A stretch of DNA of 7,826 nt. Origin: Burkholderiales bacterium (GTDB taxonomy: Bacteria > Pseudomonadota > Gammaproteobacteria > Burkholderiales > Burkholderiaceae_C). The DNA lies in contig CANGHQ010000072.1 of the NCBI GenBank assembly GCA_947453585.1, forward strand, positions 1 through 7,826. Direction: 5' to 3'. Numbering within the stretch: position 1 is the first letter of the stretch; each line of letters opens with the position of its first letter. This document shows, piece after piece, positions 1 to 5,407 of this stretch. The notes beneath the pieces are model-generated. The model made no database searches. It was given only the letters and a program-made list of their open reading frames with translations, and had not been told where the DNA came from. Position numbers and translations under genes: made by a program.

Positions 1-353
1 CCTTGCGCAGCAATTGCCCCATGAACATTGAAGCCCACCTGCCCGAGCAAGGCGCGCTCATCTGGCGCGACAAGCCAGCCGTGCGCGACGACATAAACCA
101 CCTGGTGCACATGTGGCGCGACCTGCTGCAAGCGCATGGCGGGCCCATGCTGTTTGGCGAGTTCAGCATTGCCGACGCCTATTTTGCGCCGGTGTGCATG
201 CGCATCAAAACCTATGCCCTGCCGGTGCCTGATGCCATTGGCGCCTATGTGGACCGCGTCTGCGCCCTACACGGCGTCAAGGCCTGGGTGGACGGCGCGC
301 TGGCCGAGCATGACTTTTTGGACTTGGCAGAGCCGTACCGCCTTCACCGCTAA
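1..353 (+). CDS. Glutathione S-transferase-like protein, C-terminal part (5' end outside window)
   Basis: The reading frame is open from the left edge to a TAA at 351-353, so only the last 116 or so residues are seen and the true start lies upstream. What remains resembles the all-helical C-terminal domain of cytosolic glutathione S-transferases: a CPMNIEAHLP segment, an MWRDLL helix, and the hallmark GPMLFGEFSIADAYFAPV, in which SIAD forms the N-capping box of the GST core helix. The family conjugates glutathione to electrophiles or acts as thiol transferases. The thioredoxin-like glutathione-binding N-terminal domain is not in the window, so class and substrate cannot be told. The stop is 21 bases before cca on the same strand, so cotranscription is possible. 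The family call is firm; the function is only generic. Confidence 0.85.
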   Translation, partial: LRSNCPMNIEAHLPEQGALIWRDKPAVRDDINHLVHMWRDLLQAHGGPMLFGEFSIADAYFAPVCMRIKTYALPVPDAIGAYVDRVCALHGVKAWVDGALAEHDFLDLAEPYRLHR

Positions 354-374
354 GTAGCAAAGCCACCGGCCCTA

Positions 375-1640
375 ATGCAAACCTATCTTGTCGGCGGCGC
401 GGTGCGCGACCATTTGCTGGGCCTGCCGGTGCAAGACCGCGACTGGGTGGTGGTGGGCGCCACACCCGAGCAGATGGTGGCGCAGGGCTTTGTGCCGGTG
501 GGGCGAGATTTTCCGGTGTTTTTGCACCCGCAAACCCACGAGGAATACGCCCTGGCCCGCACCGAGCGCAAGAGCGGCAGCGGCTACCGGGGCTTTGTGG
601 TGCACGCCGACCCTTCTGTCACGCTGGAAGAAGACCTGGCCCGGCGCGACCTGAGCATCAACGCCATGGCCGCGCGGCCTTTGCCAGACGGCAGCAACGT
701 GCCCGACATCGCCACCCTGGTAGACCCCTGCGGCGGCCAGCGCGACCTGGCCGCGCGCCTGCTGCGCCACGCCAGCCCCGCCTTTGCCGAAGACCCAGTG
801 CGCATCTTGCGCCTGGCGCGCTTTGCCGCACGCTTTGCGCAGTTCAGCGTGGCCGACGACACCCGCGATTTGCTGCGCAACATGGTGCAGGCGGGTGAAG
901 CCGCGCACCTGGTGGCCGAGCGCGTGTGGCAAGAGCTGGCCAAGGGCCTGATGGAAGACCAACCCGCGCAAATGTTTAACGTGCTGCGCGACTGCGGCGC
1001 GCTGGCCGTGGTGCTGCCCGAGGTGGACGCCTTGTGGGGCGTGCCACAACCGAGCGAACACCACCCCGAAATCGACACCGGCGTGCACGTGATGATGGTG
1101 CTGGGCTGCGCCGCGCAAGTGCAGGCGCCACTGGAAGTGCGCTTTGCCTGCCTGGTGCACGACCTGGGCAAAGCCACCACGCCGCCGTCTGAATGGCCGC
1201 GCCACATTGCCCACGAGGTGCGCAGCGTGCGCCTGATACAGCAGCTGTGCCAGCGCCTGCGCGTGCCCCACGCCTGCGCCGAGTTGGCCGAGGTGGTGGC
1301 GCGCGAACACGGCAACATCCATCGCAGCGCCAGCCTGGACGCAGCCGCCACGGTGCGCCTGCTGGAGCGCTGCGACGCCTTTCGCAAACCCGCACGCTTT
1401 GCCCAAGTGGTGCAGGCCTGCGAATGCGACGCACGCGGGCGCCTGGGGTTTGAACATGCGCCCTACCCGCAAGGCGCGCGCCTGTTGCACGCGCTGGCGC
1501 TGGCGCAAGCGGTGGATACCGAAACGGTGGCGCAGGCGGCTATGAGCGCCGGTCTGCGCGGCCCAGCCATTGGCCAAGCGGTGGCCCGTGCCCGCGCGCA
1601 GGCGCTGGACGAAACACAAGCCGCAATAGAGGCGCACTAA
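375..1640 (+). CDS. cca: Multifunctional CCA protein (tRNA nucleotidyltransferase with HD domain)
   Basis: This cytoplasmic enzyme adds or repairs the 3' CCA end of tRNAs using CTP and ATP without a nucleic-acid template. The 421-residue length matches the E. coli-type class II enzyme (about 412). Visible motifs, in order: GGAVRD at 7-12; the metal-binding DRDW at 21-24 (D21, D23); RRDLSINAMA at 90-99 (sugar/nucleotide recognition region); EDPVRILRLARF at 139-150, the nucleotide-base recognition stretch. A C-terminal HD phosphohydrolase domain has a histidine near residue 238 and the HD pair at 262-263 (VHDLGK), which in E. coli gives 2',3'-cyclic phosphodiesterase and phosphatase activities. 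The ATG at 375 gives a start right at MQTYLVGGAVRD, as in the family; no strong Shine-Dalgarno is visible. It ends 3 bases before the response regulator. An intact housekeeping gene. Confidence 0.97.
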   Translation: MQTYLVGGAVRDHLLGLPVQDRDWVVVGATPEQMVAQGFVPVGRDFPVFLHPQTHEEYALARTERKSGSGYRGFVVHADPSVTLEEDLARRDLSINAMAARPLPDGSNVPDIATLVDPCGGQRDLAARLLRHASPAFAEDPVRILRLARFAARFAQFSVADDTRDLLRNMVQAGEAAHLVAERVWQELAKGLMEDQPAQMFNVLRDCGALAVVLPEVDALWGVPQPSEHHPEIDTGVHVMMVLGCAAQVQAPLEVRFACLVHDLGKATTPPSEWPRHIAHEVRSVRLIQQLCQRLRVPHACAELAEVVAREHGNIHRSASLDAAATVRLLERCDAFRKPARFAQVVQACECDARGRLGFEHAPYPQGARLLHALALAQAVDTETVAQAAMSAGLRGPAIGQAVARARAQALDETQAAIEAH

Positions 1641-1643
1641 GCC

Positions 1644-2366
1644 ATGGCCCATTTGCTCTTGGTAGAAGACGACGAACTGCTGCGCGACGGCTTGTGCGCG
1701 CAACTCATGCACGCCGGCCACAGCGTGGACGCGGCGGGCGACGGCGCGCAGGCGCAGGCGCTTCTCGAATCAAAACGCGTAGACGGCGTGGTGCTAGACC
1801 TAGGCCTGCCCCCGGTGCAAGGCGTGCCCATGGACGGCTTTGCGGTACTGCGCTGGATCCGCCAACGCATGCCCCACCTGCCGGTGCTGATATTGACAGC
1901 GCGCGACGACATTGACGACCGCGTGCAAGGGCTGAACGCCGGCGCCGACGACTACCTGACCAAGCCCTTTGACATGGCCGAACTGCTGGCCCGCCTGGGC
2001 GCCATGCTGCGGCGCTCGCGCATGCCCGCCTTTGGCGGCAGCCTGCAAACCGAAGGCCCTCCACAACATCGCCTGCGGCTTGACCACCAGCTGCCCATGG
2101 CCTGGCTGGGCGACGAGGCCATGGAACTCACCCACCGCGAGTGGTCGCTGCTCACCCTGCTGGTCAAACAACTGGGCCAGGTGGTGGGCCGCGAAGAGGT
2201 GCTGGCGGTTTGGCAAACGCAGGCGGCCGAAGGCGGCGCGGCAGGCAGTGGCTCCAACGCGCTAGAGGTCTATGTGCACCGCCTGCGGCGCAAGCTGCAA
2301 GACAGTGGCCTGAACATTCGCAATGTGCGGGGCCTGGGCTATATGCTGGAGTTGCAGGCACCGTGA
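1644..2366 (+). CDS. OmpR/PhoB-family response regulator (TctD/QseB/PmrA-like)
   Basis: DNA-binding output half of a two-component system, paired with the kinase that overlaps it. The receiver domain (about 1-122) has acidic residues E8, D9 and D10, phosphoacceptor D52 in VVLDLGLP, T85 in LILTARDD, and K107 in YLTKPF. The C-terminal winged-helix domain (about 140-237) ends with the recognition helix SNALEVYVHRLRRKL and the wing RNVRGLGYML. At 240 residues it is about 20 longer than typical family members. One extra loop of about five residues (PVQGVPM, 57-63) follows the phosphorylation site, and a Gly/Ala/Ser-rich insertion (about 192-204) precedes the recognition helix. The ATG follows the cca stop by 3 bases. 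The family is certain; targets and signal are unknown. TctD-like is suggested by the partner kinase. Confidence 0.94.
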   Translation: MAHLLLVEDDELLRDGLCAQLMHAGHSVDAAGDGAQAQALLESKRVDGVVLDLGLPPVQGVPMDGFAVLRWIRQRMPHLPVLILTARDDIDDRVQGLNAGADDYLTKPFDMAELLARLGAMLRRSRMPAFGGSLQTEGPPQHRLRLDHQLPMAWLGDEAMELTHREWSLLTLLVKQLGQVVGREEVLAVWQTQAAEGGAAGSGSNALEVYVHRLRRKLQDSGLNIRNVRGLGYMLELQAP

Positions 2367-3751
2367 CGGGCTTGGCCACAGGCGCAAATTTTTCGCTCAA
2401 GCGCCAGTTGTTGGTGTGGCTGCTGCTGCCGCAACTGGTGTTGTGGCTGATGGGCGGCGTGCTGGCGTTTCGGGTGGCGCTGATTTATGCCGAAAAAGCC
2501 ATTGACCAGTCGCTCACCCAATCGGTGCGGGCGCTGGCGCGCCAGGTCAAACCCATTGGCTCGGGCTTGCTGGTGGACTTTCCCAAAGCCGCCCAGGCCG
2601 TGCTCGAACAGGACCCGAAAGACCGGCTGGCCTATATGGTCTCGTCGCCGCCGGGCAGCTTTTTGCTGGGCAACAGCAATCTGCCGGGGCCAGCGGGCGA
2701 CGGCGTGCTGCAGCCCGACGACGTGCCGGTGTTGTATGAAATATCGCTCGACGGCAAGCCCATGCGCGTGGCATCCATTGAGTTGTCTTTTGGTGACGCG
2801 CCCACCGAGCAGCGCATGCGTGTGCAGGTAGCCAAAAGCCTCGCGGTGCAAGAAGCCATTGCGCAAGAGCTGGTGCGCGACGTGCTGTTTCCGCTCTTGC
2901 TGCTGGGCGCGGTGCTGGGGGTGCTGATGCACGCAGGCATACGCCGCGGCCTGGCGCCGCTTGCGCGGCTAGAAGCCCAGCTTGCGAACCGCAACGCCGC
3001 CTCGCTCTCGCCCATTGAGCTGACCCAGGCGCCGCAAGAAGTGCATTCGCTGGCGCTGGCACTCAACCAATTGCTCACCACCCTGCGGCGCAGCATGAGC
3101 CAGGAAAAGCGCTTTTTGAACGACGCCGCCCACCAGTTGCGCACGCCGCTGGCCGGGCTGATCAGCCAAACCGAACTGGCCTTGACCGAGGCCGACCCCC
3201 AGGCCCTGCACGAGCGCCTGAGCAAGGTCCACAAAAGCGCCCAGCGCAGTGCGCACCTGGTCAACCAATTGCTGAGTTTGGCCCGCACCGAGGCCGACGT
3301 GGCGCTGGTGCCCGTGGACGTGGCGGCACTGGCGCGCGAAGTGGCCCGCGAATGGACGCCGCGCGCGCTGGCGGCAGGCATCGACCTGGGTTTTGAAGGC
3401 GAAGACCACCTGCAAGCCCGCGCCGACCGCGTGCTGCTGCGCGAAGCCCTGAACAACCTGATCGACAACGCCCTGCGCTACTGCCCGCGCAGCGCTGCCG
3501 TCACGCTGCGGGTGCACGCCACGGGCGACAACCAATGCGTGCTGGAAGTGGAAGACGAAGGCCCCGGCGTGCAAGACGCCGACCTGCCCCACTTGTTTGA
3601 GCGCTTCTGGCGCGCCAGCGAACTGCCCGGCGGCTGCGGCCTGGGCCTGGCCATCGTGGCCGAGATCGCGCAGCGGCATGGCGGCAGCGTACAAGCCCAC
3701 AGCCGCGCGCCGCAGGGGTTGGTGGTGCGGGTGGTGTTGCCTTTGGGGTAA
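2363..3751 (+). CDS. TctE/QseC-type sensor histidine kinase
   Basis: Inner-membrane sensor kinase of 462 residues. The GTG start at 2363 was chosen because it overlaps the regulator stop as GTGA and begins just before the SLKRQLL...TM1 segment; the frame is open further upstream only within the regulator gene. Layout: TM1 about 17-41; periplasmic region about 44-173 resembling the two-component sensor kinase N-terminal (2CSK_N) domain of TctE; TM2 about 174-192; a HAMP-like linker; dimerisation helix with H-box FLNDAAHQLRTPL, H257 the phosphorylated histidine; N-box NNLIDNA (364-370); G1 box DEGPG (398-402); F-box FERFWRA (412-418); G2 box GCGLGLAI (424-431). TctE controls tricarboxylate uptake in Salmonella, but relatives sense many organic acids or metals, so the ligand is open. 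The last 30 codons recur downstream of the toxin-antitoxin pair. Confidence 0.94.
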   Translation: MTGLATGANFSLKRQLLVWLLLPQLVLWLMGGVLAFRVALIYAEKAIDQSLTQSVRALARQVKPIGSGLLVDFPKAAQAVLEQDPKDRLAYMVSSPPGSFLLGNSNLPGPAGDGVLQPDDVPVLYEISLDGKPMRVASIELSFGDAPTEQRMRVQVAKSLAVQEAIAQELVRDVLFPLLLLGAVLGVLMHAGIRRGLAPLARLEAQLANRNAASLSPIELTQAPQEVHSLALALNQLLTTLRRSMSQEKRFLNDAAHQLRTPLAGLISQTELALTEADPQALHERLSKVHKSAQRSAHLVNQLLSLARTEADVALVPVDVAALAREVAREWTPRALAAGIDLGFEGEDHLQARADRVLLREALNNLIDNALRYCPRSAAVTLRVHATGDNQCVLEVEDEGPGVQDADLPHLFERFWRASELPGGCGLGLAIVAEIAQRHGGSVQAHSRAPQGLVVRVVLPLG

Positions 3752-3760
3752 GGGGTGGGG
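3661..3760 (+). repeat. Direct repeat, copy 1 (3' end of the sensor kinase gene)
   Basis: These 100 bases cover the last 30 kinase codons, the TAA and 9 bases of 3' flank. They align without gaps to 4539-4638 with 17 mismatches by my count. Weaker similarity appears to continue to about 3789 (ending in AATTC) if about 9 bases are missing in copy 2. The two copies start 878 bases apart and enclose the toxin-antitoxin module. Confidence 0.88.
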
Positions 3761-3765
3761 TGTTT

Positions 3766-3781
3766 GGGACGGTGACGTCCC
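3766..3781 (+). terminator. Possible terminator hairpin after the two-component operon
   Basis: A perfect 6-bp stem GGGACG/CGTCCC closes on the tetraloop GTGA, 14 bases after the kinase stop. It is followed by TGTAATT rather than a clean T-run, so intrinsic termination would be weak. It may instead only be a mRNA 3'-end stabiliser. Confidence 0.35.
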
Positions 3782-3825
3782 TGTAATTCGCCAAACTTCA
3801 CACAGACTGGCTGAACCCAGCATCT

Positions 3826-3857
3826 AGAAATTATCTCAAACATGCTATATTTCTGGT
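3826..3857 (+). promoter_or_regulatory. Candidate promoter and operator of the toxin-antitoxin operon
   Basis: An extended -10 element, TGCTATATT, lies at 3843-3851 and ends 6 bases before the toxin ATG. There is no good -35 at the usual distance. Six-base inverted arms AGAAAT (3826-3831) and ATTTCT (3849-3854) overlap the -10, as expected for an autorepressor site bound by the antitoxin, but six-base arms are weak evidence. No Shine-Dalgarno is seen before the toxin, so if this promoter is used the mRNA would be leaderless or nearly so. Confidence 0.4.
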
Positions 3858-4190
3858 ATGAAATGGGAGATCAAGTACCACGATGAAAAGCTGCAGGCTG
3901 ATGTGCTGGCCTTGCCGCCAGGGATTTTGGCCAGGTACTTTCATTGCACTGATCGCATGCTTGAGTTTGGCCCAGATTTAGGAATGCCCCACACACGGGC
4001 AATGAGCATGGGGCTCTTCGAGTTGCGTTTGAAATCCCGTGAGGGCATTGGGCGGGTTTTTTATTGCACCTTGGTCGATCGCCAGATCGTCATGCTCCAT
4101 CAGTTCGTGAAGAAAACCGATAAGACACCGCCCAAAGAAGTGGCACTTGCGCGCAAGCGAATGAAGGAATGGAAAAATGCTGACGCATAA
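3858..4190 (+). CDS. HigB-like toxin, RelE/phage-derived Gp49 family
   Basis: A 110-residue basic protein with the layout of the Gp49/HigB branch of the RelE superfamily, ribosome-dependent mRNA interferases. Seen in the sequence: an N-terminal helix pair; the strand region LGMPHTRAMSMGLFELRL (about 41-58), where GLFELR is the family signature; then GIGRVFYCTL (63-72), IVMLHQFVKKTDKTP (77-91) with the basic KK pair typical of the active-site region, and a C-terminal amphipathic helix ALARKRMKEW. The next gene, an XRE-type antitoxin, overlaps its end by 14 bases. Toxin-first order is usual for HigBA. Base composition is lower in GC than the flanking genes, suggesting acquisition. Intact by length; activity is inferred from the family. 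The inner ATG at 3858 gives a full family-length N-terminus. Confidence 0.9.
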   Translation: MKWEIKYHDEKLQADVLALPPGILARYFHCTDRMLEFGPDLGMPHTRAMSMGLFELRLKSREGIGRVFYCTLVDRQIVMLHQFVKKTDKTPPKEVALARKRMKEWKNADA

Positions 4191-4524
4191 ACAACTTCGC
4201 ACCAAGGCACTGGCGAATGCTGAGGTAGCAACGGAATACGAAAAACTGGCCGACGAGTTTTCGCTTTTGGACGAGTTCTTGAAGGCACGGGCTGCGCAAG
4301 GTCTCACCCAGGCGCAGGTGGCAGAAAAAATCGGCACCACGCAGTCGGCTGTTGCGCGCATGGAATCGGGCAGCGGCAAGCATTCACCATCACTGGCAAC
4401 ACTAACCAAATATGCAGATGCACTAGGATGCAAGCTGGAAGTTCGGCTGGTTCGCAGGCCTCGGCCCACTAACAATCTGGCGGTTCGCCCAAGTCCGACA
4501 ACGCCCAAACGCATTGCGGCTTAA
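4177..4524 (+). CDS. HigA-like XRE-family antitoxin
   Basis: A 115-residue protein with a Cro/C1-type helix-turn-helix at about 36-63: LTQAQVAEKIGTTQSAVARME includes the two DNA-contacting helices, followed by SPSLATLTKYADALGCKLEVRL, the typical end of the XRE domain. It should neutralise the upstream toxin and autorepress the operon. The ATG lies inside the toxin gene (14-base overlap) and is preceded by AAGGA at 4164-4168, a good Shine-Dalgarno, so translation is coupled. Residues 93-115 form a Pro/Arg/Thr-rich tail beyond the normal HTH domain, perhaps disordered or a read-through addition. The second copy of the kinase 3' end begins only 14 bases after its stop. Confidence 0.9.
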   Translation: MLTHKQLRTKALANAEVATEYEKLADEFSLLDEFLKARAAQGLTQAQVAEKIGTTQSAVARMESGSGKHSPSLATLTKYADALGCKLEVRLVRRPRPTNNLAVRPSPTTPKRIAA

Positions 4525-4533
4525 CTCTCAACT

Positions 4534-4628
4534 TTGAGCGAAATCCCACAGCGCCAGGGTGGCAGCCTGCAAGCGCACAACCGCGCGCCGCATGGGCTGG
4601 TGGTGCGGGTGGCGTTACCTTTGGGGCG
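4534..4628 (+). pseudogene. Orphan fragment of a sensor histidine kinase 3' end
   Basis: The frame reads SEIPQRQGGSLQAHNRAPH followed by GLVVRVALPLG. This matches 23 of the last 30 residues of the intact kinase (AEIAQRHGGSVQAHSRAPQ, GLVVRVVLPLG), the end of the HATPase domain. There is no upstream kinase sequence and no start of its own. The stop codon position is CGA instead of TAA, so the frame runs on into unrelated sequence. About six of the coding differences are synonymous and the frame is undamaged, as if this piece diverged while still part of a working gene. It is a remnant rather than an expressed gene. Confidence 0.75.
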
Positions 4629-4638
4629 AGGGCTGGGG
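4539..4638 (+). repeat. Direct repeat, copy 2 (kinase 3' end downstream of toxin-antitoxin)
   Basis: Partner of 3661-3760: 83 of 100 positions are identical with no gap. The longest identical stretches are GGTGGTGCGGGTGG and CCGCGCGCCGCA. Identity stops abruptly on the left near 4537, just after the antitoxin stop. On the right it fades after 4638, with a possible gapped continuation to about 4658. Confidence 0.88.
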
Positions 4639-4668
4639 TTGGCGACCTCAGGAAATTCACGAATTGCG

Positions 4669-4932
4669 CTACCCGCGCTGCTCGCGTCCTGGCTCGTCCT
4701 CCTCAACTCGCCAGCGCCAGTAGCGATCAGGCTTGATCCACACAGCTTCCATAGAAATCTTCTTGAACTCGTTCAGGACCGGCGTGGCCAAGACAGGGTT
4801 GCCGTCTGCGTTCTCCCTAAGCAAATCCTCCGCGTTGGCCTTCGTGAGCATATCAACGGTGTCGTCTTGGTATACGCACCCGTCCCGCGCCAGCATTGCG
4901 AGCATCCAATGTGCAGCGGTTGCCGCCAGCAT
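4669..4932 (-). CDS. Small protein of unknown function (87 aa)
   Basis: I do not recognise the family. The ATG at 4932 shares one base with the upstream gene's stop (TGATG); a GTG one codon earlier (4935) would overlap it as GTGA. Either start implies translational coupling with the DUF2158 gene. The protein opens with a short hydrophobic Ala/Leu/Met stretch (MLAATAAHWMLAMLA) that looks more like a helix than a signal peptide. The middle is acidic (residues 23-42), and the C-terminus is rich in Trp and charge (AVWIKPDRYWRWRVEEDE, 63-80). No cysteine cluster, nucleotide-binding motif or clear transmembrane segment is visible. Coupling to a riboswitch-controlled gene is the main reason to believe it is real. 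It ends 10 bases past the possible end of the kinase repeat, on the opposite strand. Confidence 0.68.
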   Translation of the reverse strand: MLAATAAHWMLAMLARDGCVYQDDTVDMLTKANAEDLLRENADGNPVLATPVLNEFKKISMEAVWIKPDRYWRWRVEEDEPGREQRG

Positions 4933-5156
4933 CACTTATTCTCGTTTTCAGGCGGAGGGAGAGGTGCTTTTGGGTCCACTGCAATGAGCTGCTCCTCCTT
5001 GAAATCACCTAAGTCCAGTTTCTTTCCCGCGAACCATTGGCAGTAATAGCTGCGGCCTTTTTCACTGGGGACGACCTTGACCGACATGACGGGGCCGCCA
5101 CCTGTGTTGAGGGTCACAGTCGCGCCGACAATAAATTTCGGTGTCCAAGTAGCCAT
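4932..5156 (-). CDS. DUF2158 (YodC-like) small protein
   Basis: A 74-residue protein with the features of DUF2158: FIVGATVTLNTGGGPVMSV (8-26), where the family shows a GD/GA-V-LKSGGP-M-V pattern, and YYCQWFAGKKLDLGDFKEEQL (37-57), matching the conserved YCQWF...G-F-E--L signature. The fold is probably a small SH3-like beta barrel; its biochemical role is unknown to me. The ATG at 5156 fits the domain start and has GGAA 10 bases upstream. A longer in-frame reading to 5303 would translate the riboswitch, so it is rejected. The tail DPKAPLPPPENENK is Pro-rich. First gene of a two-gene unit, downstream of a c-di-GMP-I aptamer, so its expression probably follows the c-di-GMP level. Confidence 0.86.
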   Translation of the reverse strand: MATWTPKFIVGATVTLNTGGGPVMSVKVVPSEKGRSYYCQWFAGKKLDLGDFKEEQLIAVDPKAPLPPPENENK

Positions 5157-5192
5157 TGTTTCTATTCCGTTTGTTGTGGTCAGGAAAGAGCA

Positions 5193-5209
5193 GACAAGCC
5201 CATCTCGTC
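5193..5209 (-). terminator. Possible riboswitch expression-platform hairpin
   Basis: Between the aptamer and the DUF2158 start, the - strand reads GACGAG, loop ATGGG, CTTGTC (6 bp with one G-T pair), then TGCTCTTTCC. It could be a weak ligand-dependent terminator, but the pyrimidine run is interrupted. A competing anti-terminator was not identified. Confidence 0.3.
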
Positions 5210-5218
5210 CGTCGAATC

Positions 5219-5300
5219 TGGCGGCCCCGCTGACGTTGCGCCCGTGGTGGCGCGGTAGTTCGGTGGCTTTGCGTCGCCGGTTTTCACCGGGTTTGCCCTT
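5219..5300 (-). promoter_or_regulatory. Cyclic-di-GMP-I (GEMM-I) riboswitch aptamer
   Basis: Read on the - strand, the leader contains the conserved GEMM-I core in order. GGGCAAACC is at 5298-5290. A stem CCGGT/ACCGG is capped by the GNRA loop GAAA (5285-5282). CGACGCAAAGCC follows (5276-5265), with the outer GGC/GCC closing the first hairpin. A second hairpin GCGCC/GGCGC (5253-5238) comes next, then GTCAGCGGGGCCGCC (5234-5220), very like GGTAGCGGGGTTACC of the Vibrio Vc2 aptamer. The residue equivalent to Vc2 G20 (about 5297) is G, which fits c-di-GMP rather than cAMP-GMP; the A47 equivalent (5270) is present. The aptamer ends about 62 bases before the DUF2158 ATG, a normal distance for an expression platform. 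Whether binding turns the gene on or off cannot be read from the sequence. Confidence 0.87.
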
Positions 5301-5312
5301 CAATTTTCTTGT

Positions 5313-5338
5313 CCGCCGGTCTTGATAAAAACCGGCGG
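5313..5338 (-). repeat. 8-bp inverted repeat (hairpin) upstream of the riboswitch
   Basis: On the - strand CCGCCGGT (5338-5331), a 10-base loop, and ACCGGCGG (5320-5313) form a perfect GC-rich stem. It sits about 12 bases before the aptamer, at the expected 5' end of the transcript. It has no T-run on either side, so it is not a classical terminator. Its 5' arm is also complementary to ACCGGCG inside the aptamer (5281-5275). Confidence 0.65.
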
Positions 5339-5342
5339 GGCA

Positions 5343-5351
5343 ATCTTAGCA
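5343..5351 (-). promoter_or_regulatory. Candidate extended -10 promoter for the riboswitch transcript
   Basis: The - strand reads TGCTAAGAT (TG-n-TAAGAT, four of six to the -10 consensus plus the TG extension). It lies in an AT-rich tract with runs of T at about 5353-5375 and no clear -35. A start about 5336 would put the 8-bp hairpin at the 5' end of the leader, followed by the aptamer. Confidence 0.35.
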
Positions 5352-5407
5352 AAAAGAAAAGCGTTAAAAAAAAGATATGCGAGCGCACCAGCCCAAAACC
5401 GCGGGCT

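Noticed and set aside
372..1721. 449-codon open frame antisense to cca
   Set aside because: It is a high-GC shadow frame rich in His/Gln/Ala, with no domain features, and fully opposite a clear housekeeping gene.
2141..2362. Longer 536-residue form of the kinase
   Set aside because: The extra 74 residues lie inside the response regulator gene in another frame. The GTG at 2363 with GTGA overlap gives a normal N-terminus just before TM1.
4519..4525. GCTTAAC at the antitoxin end resembles the integron attC R'' core (RYYYAAC)
   Set aside because: No GTTRRRY partner and no attC-like foldback is found in the next 150 bases, so an integron cassette is not supported.
4534..5046. Open + strand frame of 170 codons starting in the kinase fragment
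   Set aside because: Only the first 30 codons have homology. The rest runs antisense through the coupled - strand small genes, so it is a fragment plus shadow frame.
5157..5303. 49-residue N-terminal extension of the DUF2158 protein
   Set aside because: It would translate the riboswitch aptamer and linker, has no family similarity, and the inner ATG at 5156 fits the domain start.
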